DNA of 64,000 nt from Vreelandella sedimenti (lineage in GTDB: Bacteria > Pseudomonadota > Gammaproteobacteria > Pseudomonadales > Halomonadaceae): assembly GCF_013416325.1 (NCBI RefSeq), contig NZ_JACCGK010000001.1, forward strand, positions 62,001 to 126,000, read 5' to 3'. Below the pieces are notes generated by a model. That model worked only from the letters and a program-made list of their open reading frames with translations. It was not told the origin of the DNA and did not search any database. The first letter of the stretch is position 1, and every line of letters begins with the position of its first letter. This document shows, piece by piece, positions 17,433-28,422 of this stretch. A program made the translations under genes and the position numbers.

Positions 17433-18314
17433 ATGTCTGAGTCTGTCAAAGCTACGATCGATAGTGACTCGACCGGTAATGTGCCCGGTGCGCCGGCCAC
17501 ACGAGTGATCAAACGACATACGTTGGCGACTCGTCTGTGGCATTGGACGAATCTCGTTTGCCTGATCGTGTTGCTGATGAGCGGTTTGCAGATATTCAAT
17601 GCACACCCCGCGCTTTATTGGGGGGAGCAATCCGATTTCGCCAACCCTTTCATCGCGATCCATGCGCGCACCGCCGAAGATGGCGAGCGCATGGGCGTGG
17701 TTCGCATCGCTGGGCAGGCATTCGACACCACCGGTGTACTGGGGCTCTCCGATGACAACGGCCAACTGCGCGAACGGGCCTTCCCCCGCTGGGCGACGTT
17801 GCCGGGGGACAAGTGGTTGACGATGGGGCGCAACTGGCATTTTCTGGCTGCGTGGATCTTCGTGCCGCTGGTTGTCGCGTATCTGCTCTATACCCTGCTG
17901 GTGCCGCAACGACGACGGGCGCTGTTTCCAACGTGGGTGCAGTTGAAGAACATTCCGCGGACGCTACTTGATCATGCGCGGCTGCGTTTTCATCACGAAG
18001 CTGACTACAACGGTATCCAGAAGCTGACCTATCTTCTGGTGCTGTTTGGGTTGCTGCCAGTAATGATTCTGTCGGGGCTGACCATGGCGCCCAGTGTCAA
18101 CGCCGCCTGGCCGTGGCTCACCGAACTTTTCGGCGGACGACAGAGTGCTCGCACCTTTCATTTTCTCTGTGCAACGGCCCTCATTGGCTTTTTCGTCGTG
18201 CACATCGCGCTGGTGCTGGTATCCGGCGTTTTCAACAACCTGCGCTCGATGGTAAGCGGTCGCTACCGTATCCAGGTAGAAGCGCATGACGGATCGGAGC
18301 CGAAGCATGACTGA
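17433..18314 (+). CDS. Cytochrome b561-type membrane subunit
   Basis: 293 residues, four predicted membrane helices with histidines placed as heme b ligands (RLWHWTNLVCLIVLLMSGLQ near residue 37, a Trp-His pair near 135, RTFHFLCATALIGFFVVH near 245). It belongs to the cytochrome b/b6 family that passes quinol electrons to periplasmic partners. It is not the MsrQ/YedZ fold, although it occupies the same place next to a YedY-like enzyme. The stop overlaps the start of the molybdoenzyme by 8 bases. Probably the electron donor of that enzyme (inference). Confidence 0.85.
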   Translation: MSESVKATIDSDSTGNVPGAPATRVIKRHTLATRLWHWTNLVCLIVLLMSGLQIFNAHPALYWGEQSDFANPFIAIHARTAEDGERMGVVRIAGQAFDTTGVLGLSDDNGQLRERAFPRWATLPGDKWLTMGRNWHFLAAWIFVPLVVAYLLYTLLVPQRRRALFPTWVQLKNIPRTLLDHARLRFHHEADYNGIQKLTYLLVLFGLLPVMILSGLTMAPSVNAAWPWLTELFGGRQSARTFHFLCATALIGFFVVHIALVLVSGVFNNLRSMVSGRYRIQVEAHDGSEPKHD

Positions 18315-19107
18315 CTCAAACACCAGACTCTCGACATCACCAGAGCCTGACCGCGCTCGACGGCGACTACTGGGTGGCCTGTGCGCGTTGGGGGCTGGCA
18401 CCTTCCTCACCGGTTGCGATCGACTGTCGGAAAGCGCACCCGTGCGCGCGACGCTGAGTAACGTCGAGCAACTCTCTTACAAGGCCCAGCGTCTGATCGC
18501 CTCGCGCCAGGCACTCGCCAAGGAGTTCGACGAGAGTCAGATCGCGCCGGTGTTTCGTCCCAATGGCACCACCAACCCGCAGGAGGATTACTATCGTGCC
18601 TGGGTCGAGAATGGATTCGCCGACTGGCGTCTGACCATCGACGGGCTGGTCGAAGAGCCGATGACGCTGTCGTTGCCGGCGCTTCGGGAGATGGCTTCAC
18701 GAACCCAGATCACTCGTCACGATTGTGTCGAGGGTTGGAGCTGTATCGGGCAGTGGACCGGCGTTCCTCTGGCGGATCTGCTTGATCGGGTGCGTCCGGC
18801 AGATACCGCGCGCTTCGTGGTTTTTCACTGTGCAGATCACACCTACGGTGGGTCGGATCTGTATTACGAGAGCCTCGACATGATCGAGGCGTATCATCCG
18901 CAGACGCTGCTTGCCTACGATCTCAACGGCGAACCGCTACCGGTGGCCAACGGGGCGCCGATCCGTCTGCGCGCCGAGCGTCAGTTGGGTTACAAACAGG
19001 CCAAGTACGTGATGCGCGTCGAACTAGTGGAAAGCTTCAAACAGCTCCACGGCGGCAAGGGAGGATATTGGGAGGATAGGGGCTATGACTGGTGGGCGGG
19101 CATCTAG
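18307..19107 (+). CDS. Molybdopterin-dependent oxidoreductase, sulfite oxidase/YedY-like
   Basis: 266 residues. The N-terminus has ARRRLLGG and a hydrophobic stretch ending LTGC (Cys37), so it looks like a Tat-exported protein that may be lipid-anchored. The oxidoreductase molybdopterin domain (about 95-255) carries the Mo-ligand region RHDCVEGWSCIGQWTG (Cys140). This fold includes sulfite oxidase and MsrP/YedY, which reduces periplasmic methionine sulfoxide; the sequence does not tell which applies. Start 18307 has GGAG seven bases upstream; an in-frame ATG at 18286 lies inside the cytochrome gene. Neighbouring a Met-rich secreted protein, a methionine sulfoxide reductase role is attractive. 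Confidence 0.85.
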   Translation: MTDSNTRLSTSPEPDRARRRLLGGLCALGAGTFLTGCDRLSESAPVRATLSNVEQLSYKAQRLIASRQALAKEFDESQIAPVFRPNGTTNPQEDYYRAWVENGFADWRLTIDGLVEEPMTLSLPALREMASRTQITRHDCVEGWSCIGQWTGVPLADLLDRVRPADTARFVVFHCADHTYGGSDLYYESLDMIEAYHPQTLLAYDLNGEPLPVANGAPIRLRAERQLGYKQAKYVMRVELVESFKQLHGGKGGYWEDRGYDWWAGI

Positions 19108-19287
19108 GCGATGACCGCCGAGCGCGTGAGGGCTTCACTTTCGGCTCGTCGTACAATCTTTAACATGCTATCTGTTGCCTGAGGTTCCGATACTTCCGCT
19201 CGACGGCCGGGCCGACTAGATTCTGTGCAGGGCACTGCTACTCCTGCTATGGTCGAATACCCCCTTATGTGTTGAGCAATCGCAACT

Positions 19288-21054
19288 ATGAATCAGCGCC
19301 CCAATCCCCGAGTACTGCTGCGTTTGTTGGGTCTACTGCGCCCCTACCGCACGCGGTTGGCTCTGGCTGGCCTAGCGCTACTCATGGCATCGGGAAGCGT
19401 GCTACTGCTGGGGAATGGGCTGCGCTTAATCATCGACCGCGGTTTTCTGGACGCGGATGCGCAGGCGCTAGCGCAAACACTGGCCCTGATGCTGGTGGTA
19501 GTGGCCGTGCTGGCATTTGCCTCCGCACTGCGCTACTACCAAGTGACCTGGATTGGCGAGCGCTTGGCTGCCGACCTTCGCCAGCGAGTGTTTGATCATT
19601 TACTCACTTTAGAACCCAGCTTTTTCGAGAGCGCAAGCGACGGCCGCGCCGCGGGGGAAATTGCCTCACGGCTGACGGCGGACACCAGCGTACTGCAGAG
19701 CCTGTTTGGCTCCTCGGTATCGCTGGCGCTACGTAATCTGGTCATGCTGGTGGGCGCCGTGGTGCTAATGCTGGTCACCCAACCGTGGCTCTCGGCGATG
19801 GTGCTGATTGGCATCCCCGCCACTCTGCTGCCCATCATGTGGTACGGCCGCCGGGTGCGGCGGCTTTCGCGCACCAGTCAGGATCGCGTGGCCGAACTAG
19901 GTCGCTATGCTGAGGAGGCGCTGAGCGGTATTAAAACGCTCCAGGCATTTACCCACGAGGCGGTGGATAAAAGCCACTATGGCCAGCGAGTTGAACAGGC
20001 CTTTGGCAGCGCCGTAGAGCGCACCCAGCAGCGCGCCTGGTTAACCGGTGTCGCCATGCTGGTGGTGTTTACCGCGGTTGGCTTAATGCTCTGGCAGGGC
20101 GGTCAGGCGGTGCTAAACGGAACCATGAGTGCGGGCGAGCTATCGGCGTTTATCTTTTACGCCGTGCTGGCAGCAGGGGCCATTGCCACCCTGGCCGAGG
20201 TGGCAGGGGATGTACAGCGTGCGGCAGGAGCGGCGGAGCGCTTATTGGAGCTGCTCAATACCCAGCCCGCTATCCAGTCGCCCGCAAATCCGCAGAGCCT
20301 GCCAAGCCCTTCGCGAGGTGAGATTACACTGGAGAATGTCACGTTTACCTACCCCGGCCGGGAAACCCCAGCGCTTGAAGGGTTTGATCTGCATATTAAA
20401 CCGGGAGAACGAGTGGCTGTGGTGGGGCCTTCGGGGGCGGGTAAAAGCACGCTCTTGGCGCTGCTGCTGCGCTTTTATGACCCTCACCAGGGGCGTATCA
20501 GACTCGATGGTGTCGATGTTCGCACCATAGACCTCGCTGACTTGCGCGATGTCATGGGGTTAGTGGCGCAGGAACCGGTGCTGTTTAGCGGCTCGGTGGC
20601 TGAGAATCTTCGCTATGGTGATCCTGAGGCTGATATCGATAGATTACGCATTGCCGCTCAGGATGCCAGCGCCCTCGACTTTATCGATGCGCTTCCCCAA
20701 GGTTTTGACACGCCCCTAGGCCCCGGTGGTGTGCAGCTCTCCGGAGGCCAGCGTCAGCGGCTCGCTATTGCTCGGGCGCTGCTTAAAAATCCTGCGGTAC
20801 TGCTGTTAGATGAAGCCACCAGCGCCTTGGATGCGGAGAGTGAGCGGCTGGTGCAGCAGGCGCTGGATCGACTGATGGTGGGACGCACCAGCATCGTGAT
20901 CGCCCACCGGCTGGCTACCGTCATCGCCGCTGACCGCTTGCTGGTGCTTGATGGTGGGAAACTGGTAGCGGCGGGCACTCACGCGGAATTGCTCACCACC
21001 AGCGCGCTCTATCGTCATTTAGCCGCGTTGCAGTTTGGTGGTGAAACGTTATAA
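19288..21054 (+). CDS. ABC exporter, fused permease-ATPase (MsbA/ABCB type)
   Basis: 588 residues. Six membrane helices in the first 310 residues, then the nucleotide-binding domain: Walker A GPSGAGKST (about 381), signature LSGGQRQR (about 486), Walker B LLLDEATSALD (about 508) and a switch His (IAHRLATV). Half-size exporter that should dimerise. Possible substrates are lipids, drugs or peptides; it cannot be assigned. Weak Shine-Dalgarno. The 180-base upstream gap shows nothing notable. Confidence 0.92.
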   Translation: MNQRPNPRVLLRLLGLLRPYRTRLALAGLALLMASGSVLLLGNGLRLIIDRGFLDADAQALAQTLALMLVVVAVLAFASALRYYQVTWIGERLAADLRQRVFDHLLTLEPSFFESASDGRAAGEIASRLTADTSVLQSLFGSSVSLALRNLVMLVGAVVLMLVTQPWLSAMVLIGIPATLLPIMWYGRRVRRLSRTSQDRVAELGRYAEEALSGIKTLQAFTHEAVDKSHYGQRVEQAFGSAVERTQQRAWLTGVAMLVVFTAVGLMLWQGGQAVLNGTMSAGELSAFIFYAVLAAGAIATLAEVAGDVQRAAGAAERLLELLNTQPAIQSPANPQSLPSPSRGEITLENVTFTYPGRETPALEGFDLHIKPGERVAVVGPSGAGKSTLLALLLRFYDPHQGRIRLDGVDVRTIDLADLRDVMGLVAQEPVLFSGSVAENLRYGDPEADIDRLRIAAQDASALDFIDALPQGFDTPLGPGGVQLSGGQRQRLAIARALLKNPAVLLLDEATSALDAESERLVQQALDRLMVGRTSIVIAHRLATVIAADRLLVLDGGKLVAAGTHAELLTTSALYRHLAALQFGGETL

Positions 21055-21082
21055 AACGATTCTTTTAAAGATGGGGATACCG

Positions 21083-22087
21083 ATGTCGAGCTTCTTTCAG
21101 CGCCTTAATGCCGTAAATGCCCCTTCGATTGGTCTGGGCTGTATGAACCTCTCCCACGGTTACGGCAGCATCGTGCCGGAAAGCGCAGCCCTACGGGCGC
21201 TGGATGAGGCCTTTGATATGGGCTATCGCCACTTCGATACCGCCACGCTGTATGGCGCCACGGCCAATGAGAAGGTGGTCGGGCGCGCCTTGGAGGGCAA
21301 GCGGGACCAGCTATTTCTGGCCAGTAAATGCGGCATGGCGATGGACCCTGAGTCAGGCATGCGGGTGATTGATGGCCGCCCGGAAAACCTGCGCAAGCAG
21401 TGCGAAGCAAGCCTTGCGCGCCTGCGTACCGACCATTTGGATCTCTACTACCTGCATCGCTTGGATCGCCAAGTCCCCATTGAAGAGAGCGTGGGCGCGC
21501 TGGGGCGCTTGGTGGAAGAAGGCAAAATTGGTGGCGTGGGGTTATCGGAAGTCTCTGCGCTAACGTTGCGCCGCGCGGTCGCTGAGTACCCTATCGCCGC
21601 AGTGCAGTCGGAATACTCGCTGTGGACGCGCAACCTGGAAATCGCCCTAATTGACGCGTGCCGCGAAGTGGGAGCTGCCCTGGTGGCGTTTAGCCCGTTG
21701 GGAAGAGGCTTCTTAACCGGTGCCATTCAGGATCCAGCGCGCCTAGAGGAGGGCGATATGCGCCGTAACATGCCGCGCTTCAGCGCCGACAACTACCCGC
21801 ATAATCTAAAACTATTTGAACATCTTGCGTCGCTGGCGCGGGCCTTAAACGTCACGCCGGGGCAGCTGGCACTGGCGTGGCTGAAGGCCAAAGGTGGCGA
21901 TATTATCCCCATTCCCGGCACTCGCTCCGCTGACCACATGCGCGAAAATTTAGCCGCGGAAACGCTGCACCTTGATGTCACCACAATGCAGCAGTTGGAT
22001 GCCATGATGACGCCAGAGCAGGTCGCAGGGGCTCGCTACAGCGAGGCGCAGCAAGCGGATATCGACACCGAAGAGTTCACCCGTTAG
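21083..22087 (+). CDS. Aldo/keto reductase
   Basis: 334 residues from MSSFFQRLNA. (beta/alpha)8 NADPH-dependent oxidoreductase. Catalytic residues are visible: Asp and Tyr in FDTATLYGATANEKVVG, Lys in FLASKCG, His in LYYLHRLDRQVP; the cofactor region is IPGTRSADHMRENLAA. Reduces carbonyls such as aldehydes; substrate unknown. GGGGA five bases before the ATG favours this start over one at 21035 inside the ABC gene. It starts 28 bases after the exporter and may be co-transcribed. Confidence 0.9.
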   Translation: MSSFFQRLNAVNAPSIGLGCMNLSHGYGSIVPESAALRALDEAFDMGYRHFDTATLYGATANEKVVGRALEGKRDQLFLASKCGMAMDPESGMRVIDGRPENLRKQCEASLARLRTDHLDLYYLHRLDRQVPIEESVGALGRLVEEGKIGGVGLSEVSALTLRRAVAEYPIAAVQSEYSLWTRNLEIALIDACREVGAALVAFSPLGRGFLTGAIQDPARLEEGDMRRNMPRFSADNYPHNLKLFEHLASLARALNVTPGQLALAWLKAKGGDIIPIPGTRSADHMRENLAAETLHLDVTTMQQLDAMMTPEQVAGARYSEAQQADIDTEEFTR

Positions 22088-22347
22088 CAGTGTTAAGCAG
22101 CGGGTATAAACAGCAGTGATGGATAAAAACTATTAGAGTAGTCACAAAAAGCAAATTGTGCCTATGAGGGATCTGCTTTAAAACAGTACCAAGTGAGTGA
22201 AGCTTCCTTTACTGCGCTACGAGCAGAGCGTTAGTACTATCGTAAGCGTTAGGGGGCTCACCGACAGTCGACTTGGTAGCCGCTCTTTTCAACATACCCA
22301 AGACGAACGCAACCAAGACAAAAGCAGTTAAGACACACTGAAGTTAG

Positions 22348-24513
<2,166 letters not shown>

Positions 24514-24540
24514 GGACTAAGCGCTTTAGTTCTTGTAAGT

Positions 24541-24570
24541 AAGCCTGCATCTTCGGATGCAGGCTTTTTT
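24541..24570 (+). terminator. Intrinsic terminator of katG
   Basis: Perfect 11-base stem AAGCCTGCATC / GATGCAGGCTT with a TTCG loop, followed by T residues. Confidence 0.95.
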
Positions 24571-24584
24571 CTTAGGCGCTCACT

Positions 24585-24610
24585 AAAAAGCACCCTAGCG
24601 GGTGCCTTTT
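24585..24610 (-). terminator. Intrinsic terminator of the chemoreceptor gene
   Basis: GCACCC-TAGC-GGGTGC hairpin flanked by A and T runs, so usable on both strands. On the minus strand it lies about 20 bases after the chemoreceptor stop and ends in five T. Confidence 0.85.
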
Positions 24611-24631
24611 AGCCTTATTAATGATGAGACA

Positions 24632-26617
24632 TTAGAACTCTTCCCACTCCGCTACTTCATGCTTTTGCTGAGTGGCCTGGGGAGGGCGGCTAGGCGCTTG
24701 AGGTAGTCCAGTGGCTGTCCGTGCTTTATGTGCTTCCGTATAGGGTAGCGCAGAGTTCTCAGCGCCGCCTTCACTGAGCACAAACTCGCTCATCAGTTGA
24801 TCCAGCCGTCGCGCATTGTCGCGCATATTGGTGGCAAGGTTAGCGCTCTGACTGACCATGGCAGCATTCTGCTGAGTCATCATATCCATTTCTGCCACTG
24901 CGGTATTGACCTGCTGGATGCCCGCGGTTTGTTCCCGGGCGCCAGCGGCAATCTCGGCAATCACATCCGACACCTGAGTAACACTGTGGCGAATCTCCTT
25001 CATACGATCAGCCGCCGCCTTGACGATATCACCGCCTTCTTTTGAATGACTCACGGACATATCAATCAGTGCACGAATATCATGTGCCGCAGATGCCGAG
25101 CGACTGGCGAGTGTGCGGACTTCGCTCGCTACAACAGCAAAACCACGGCCCTGCTCGCCGGCGCGGGCAGCCTCCACCGATGCGTTGAGTGCCAATATAT
25201 TGGTTTGAAATGCAATTGAGTCAATCAAGCCAATAATGTCGCTTATTTTATTGGCCGAATCACTGATCGCGGCCATCTTGGCTTCCATTTGATTCATCGA
25301 ATCGGTGCCGCGCTCTGAGGCACTGGCGGCTTCTAGCGCGAGGCTATTCGCCTGTTCAGAGGCCTGGGAGGTATGCGCTACCGTGGAGTGAATTTGCTCC
25401 ATTGAGGCAGACGTTTCCTGGAGATTAGCCGCCGCTTGTTCGGTACGCGATGAAAGCTCATGAGTACCATCCGCCATATCGCTGGCATCGGATAATACCG
25501 TGCGAGCGTTTTGGCGCACTTCCTGAAGGGTAGACTGCATACGCTCGACAAAGGCATTAAAGCCGTGGGCGAGGTCGCCAATTTCATCCTGGCTTTTGGC
25601 TTCTAAACGGCGCGTTAAATCACCTTTTCCTTTGGCAATATCAGCCATGGCACTGGCGGTATGCTTGATGGGGGCAAGTGAGCGCCGCGCCGCATAGGCA
25701 ACCACCACTAACAGCAATGCTAATAGCAGTCCTCCCGCCAGCAGCAGCGACTGCAGCAGGCTGTTAGTCACGGTCGTAAAGGCGGTGATGGGTACGGTGA
25801 CCCCTACCACCCAGGAAGTGCCTTCCACCGGGCTCCACATGAGCACGGTCTGCTCACCGCTGGGTATGGTTATTTCACCGGAGCCCGCCGTGCCGCTGAG
25901 TATTTGCTGACTCAATGCATCCAGGCCTTGGTAGCCCTGCTGGTCGGCATCGGTGTAATTGAGCGACATGCGATACTCTTCAACCGGATGAGCAATGACT
26001 TGCCCTTGGCTGTCGATTAGCCAGCCGTAGCTGCCATCGCCAACATTAATATCAGAGGTAATATCAGATACGGCGGCCATGGAAACGGTCATGCCCAGCA
26101 GTCCCGCTCGATTGCCACGTTCATCGAATACAGTATCAGCGACAATAGCCGTTGGCAGGCCGCTAACCATGGAGATAACCGGATCGCTTAGCAGACTATC
26201 CTGGGTGCCGTCAGTCACTAAGGTTTTGAAATAAGGACGTTCGGCTATCTCCAAGTTGACGCCTGCGTGAGTTAGGGTCGCTCCGGAGGCGTCAGCAAAG
26301 AACAGTGACTCGATGGTGCCCCCCGGCGGGTAACGCTTTTCAAGCCAATCGCGGTGAGACGCAAGCGGCACGTCTTCCACCAAACGCTCATCCTGAGCAA
26401 GTACTGAGATCCAATTACGGTACCCAGTAATCCAGCGGCTGATTTCATCTGCCCGTGCTTCTACCTGCCGCTTACCGGCATTATCAATTAACGCAGGAAT
26501 GGCCTGATTAAGCTGTTGATTGACGACAAAGCCTAAAATAACGGCTACCACTAAGAGAGGTATAGCGACAGCGACCAGCAGTTTCTGCGTCAGTGAAAGA
26601 CGAGAAATTTTTTTCAT
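24632..26617 (-). CDS. Methyl-accepting chemotaxis protein with Cache sensor
   Basis: 661 residues. TM1 (about 10-30), a large double-Cache-type periplasmic ligand domain (30-285), TM2 (about 290-310), HAMP (310-365), and a cytoplasmic signalling domain with the conserved hairpin tip ([20 protein letters not shown]). The C-terminal end EWEEF resembles the NWETF pentapeptide that tethers CheR and CheB, after a Pro/Gln-rich flexible linker. Senses a small molecule, perhaps an amino or organic acid; not predictable. GAGG six bases before the ATG. Monocistronic. Confidence 0.93.
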   Translation of the reverse strand: MKKISRLSLTQKLLVAVAIPLLVVAVILGFVVNQQLNQAIPALIDNAGKRQVEARADEISRWITGYRNWISVLAQDERLVEDVPLASHRDWLEKRYPPGGTIESLFFADASGATLTHAGVNLEIAERPYFKTLVTDGTQDSLLSDPVISMVSGLPTAIVADTVFDERGNRAGLLGMTVSMAAVSDITSDINVGDGSYGWLIDSQGQVIAHPVEEYRMSLNYTDADQQGYQGLDALSQQILSGTAGSGEITIPSGEQTVLMWSPVEGTSWVVGVTVPITAFTTVTNSLLQSLLLAGGLLLALLLVVVAYAARRSLAPIKHTASAMADIAKGKGDLTRRLEAKSQDEIGDLAHGFNAFVERMQSTLQEVRQNARTVLSDASDMADGTHELSSRTEQAAANLQETSASMEQIHSTVAHTSQASEQANSLALEAASASERGTDSMNQMEAKMAAISDSANKISDIIGLIDSIAFQTNILALNASVEAARAGEQGRGFAVVASEVRTLASRSASAAHDIRALIDMSVSHSKEGGDIVKAAADRMKEIRHSVTQVSDVIAEIAAGAREQTAGIQQVNTAVAEMDMMTQQNAAMVSQSANLATNMRDNARRLDQLMSEFVLSEGGAENSALPYTEAHKARTATGLPQAPSRPPQATQQKHEVAEWEEF

Positions 26618-26798
26618 TTGTTGCCTCGATATGTTGGCCAGAAGCAGAGCACGAGGATGTTGATGAGTGCCATGCTTTGACTGTTTAATGGTTCCCTAGG
26701 TGTTATTCTTACTACCGCTAATCAATAACGGCCGATCCTGCAATTGCTTAAATATTTGAGGTTATTAATATCTTTTGGGCTAGCATAGTAGTGTTGAG

Positions 26799-27464
26799 CT
26801 AAGAGTCTTTTTTGGTTTTTAGTGTAATTTTTGTTGTAGTTTTGTGTGGCGCTTGCGTGCTTCTTGTATTTTTTAGTGATTTTGTTAAATCATCGGGGTA
26901 GTCGACGTCAGTGCACACACCTGGGTCGTTGAGAGAGACATGAATAACACGGTTACTATGCTTTTTGATGACAGGACTTGCACCCCTGTCGTTTTCTAAA
27001 AGTGCCAGTTCGTGCCAGAATTCTCTACCAAAAACAACAGGATGCCCAGGATTCCCTTGATGTAGCGGCTGTACGATACTTTCTGGAGTGGCCATTTTTG
27101 TTAATACACTGCATGTCTCTTCGCTTACCCAAGGGAGGTCGGCTAGCCATACTGCGGCAGCACGATAATGATGTATGCTTTCATCGCTGCAGAGTTGCCT
27201 AAAAGCATCGCTAATACTGTAACCAAGTCCTAAATGACTGCGCTGACTAATAACAGTGTGATTCGCTGGTGTAAGGCCGAGTAACTGGGGATTATCTTCG
27301 GGTTTAATGACAACGCGGCTATTAGAAAAATTTTTCTGAATAGTTTGTAAAGTGGAACTAAGTAGTGTTTCTTCATTGCCGAGTCTGGCGATTCTTTTAT
27401 CGCTGCCAAAGCGGCTTGATTGGCCTGCCGCCATCACGATGACCATGATATCGCTACAAGGCAT
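26799..27464 (-). CDS. Molybdenum cofactor cytidylyltransferase-like protein (MocA type)
   Basis: 222 residues from MPCSDIMVIV. NTP-transferase fold with VMAAGQSSRFGSDKR at the N-terminus. MocA proteins attach CMP to molybdopterin to make the MCD cofactor used by xanthine-oxidase-family hydroxylases. That fits the position: it overlaps the XdhC gene by 11 bases and follows the molybdenum subunit gene. The last 30 residues are an odd Thr/Lys-rich tail, and the 3' end of the gene is A/T-rich. An in-frame start at 27494 inside xdhC is less likely. Confidence 0.83.
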   Translation of the reverse strand: MPCSDIMVIVMAAGQSSRFGSDKRIARLGNEETLLSSTLQTIQKNFSNSRVVIKPEDNPQLLGLTPANHTVISQRSHLGLGYSISDAFRQLCSDESIHHYRAAAVWLADLPWVSEETCSVLTKMATPESIVQPLHQGNPGHPVVFGREFWHELALLENDRGASPVIKKHSNRVIHVSLNDPGVCTDVDYPDDLTKSLKNTRSTQAPHKTTTKITLKTKKDS

Positions 27465-28422
27465 GGCGTGCTTTTCCGCGAGAGAGGCGAGCAATATCGG
27501 CCATCACGGCTAGCGCAATTTCAGCGGGTGTTTTGCTACCCAGATTAAGCCCAATGGGCATGGCAATTCTTGCTACTTGGCTTTCCGTCAGGCCGCCAGA
27601 ACGTAGCAGCCGTTCGGCACGCTGCTGTGATGTCAGCTGAGAGCCCATAACGCCAATGTAAAAGGCTTCCGTTCGGACGGCTTCGATCATCGCTAAATCA
27701 TCGATACGCGGGTCGTGGGTCAAGGCCACAACGGCGGTATTGGCATGGCAACCGCCAGAGGCAATAAACACTGAGGGCAGTACCGCCTGCACTTCCACAC
27801 CGGCGACAGTAAAGTTTTGCCTAGCTTCGTCTCTGGGGTCGCAGACAATCACTTCAAAACCAAGCGTTTGGGCAAACAGCGCACAGGGCGCAGAGACTGA
27901 GGAGATCCCCGCGATAATCAGCCGTAGCGCAGGGCCTATGCGAATATTGACGCTAGCTGTATCGAAAGTAACGGTGGGCTCGGTGTTATTCGATGGGTTA
28001 AAGCGCTTGCTGCTGCCATCCAGGGTGATGCAGCGGGTTAGCGGTTGGCGACCCAGTAACGTGGCATGCATCACTTCTAAGTGAGTGAGGTTTTCGGTGT
28101 TTGGCGCTAGCCGTTCAACCAACACTTCAAGGCGACCACCGCAGGGTAAACGAATATTCGCTGAACCAGCGTCACCGCCATAGCGCACCCGTTGAACCGG
28201 CTCGTTAAACTCACCATTTTGAAGCCTTGCGATAAAGTCTTCTTCGACACAGCCACCCGACAGTGATCCCAGATAGTCGCCTGTCGAACATGCGGCCAGC
28301 ATGGCACCCGGCTCCCGGGGAGCCGAGCCAAAAGTTTTCAGAACTGTGCATAGCCAAACGGTCAGTCCCTGATTGGCCCACTTCAACGCGCGTTCGATAA
28401 CCTTTATATCAAGGTGGTGCAT
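27454..28422 (-). CDS. XdhC family maturation factor
   Basis: 322 residues. An N-terminal XdhC/CoxI domain (GSAPREPGAMLA, LSGGCVEEDFIARLQ) is followed by a C-terminal Rossmann domain. XdhC proteins bind and sulfurate the molybdenum cofactor and insert it into xanthine-oxidase-family enzymes in the cytoplasm. Start codon overlaps the preceding stop (TAATG) and the MocA gene overlaps its end, so the three genes are one operon serving the nicotinate hydroxylase. Confidence 0.9.
   Translation of the reverse strand: MHHLDIKVIERALKWANQGLTVWLCTVLKTFGSAPREPGAMLAACSTGDYLGSLSGGCVEEDFIARLQNGEFNEPVQRVRYGGDAGSANIRLPCGGRLEVLVERLAPNTENLTHLEVMHATLLGRQPLTRCITLDGSSKRFNPSNNTEPTVTFDTASVNIRIGPALRLIIAGISSVSAPCALFAQTLGFEVIVCDPRDEARQNFTVAGVEVQAVLPSVFIASGGCHANTAVVALTHDPRIDDLAMIEAVRTEAFYIGVMGSQLTSQQRAERLLRSGGLTESQVARIAMPIGLNLGSKTPAEIALAVMADIARLSRGKARHAL

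Noticed and set aside
16765..17599. Long antisense open frames across the Met-rich gene (167-263 codons)
   Set aside because: They are mirror products of the 18-base repeat, which is open in several frames; no Shine-Dalgarno, no family resemblance, and the plus strand has a signal peptide and strong ribosome site.
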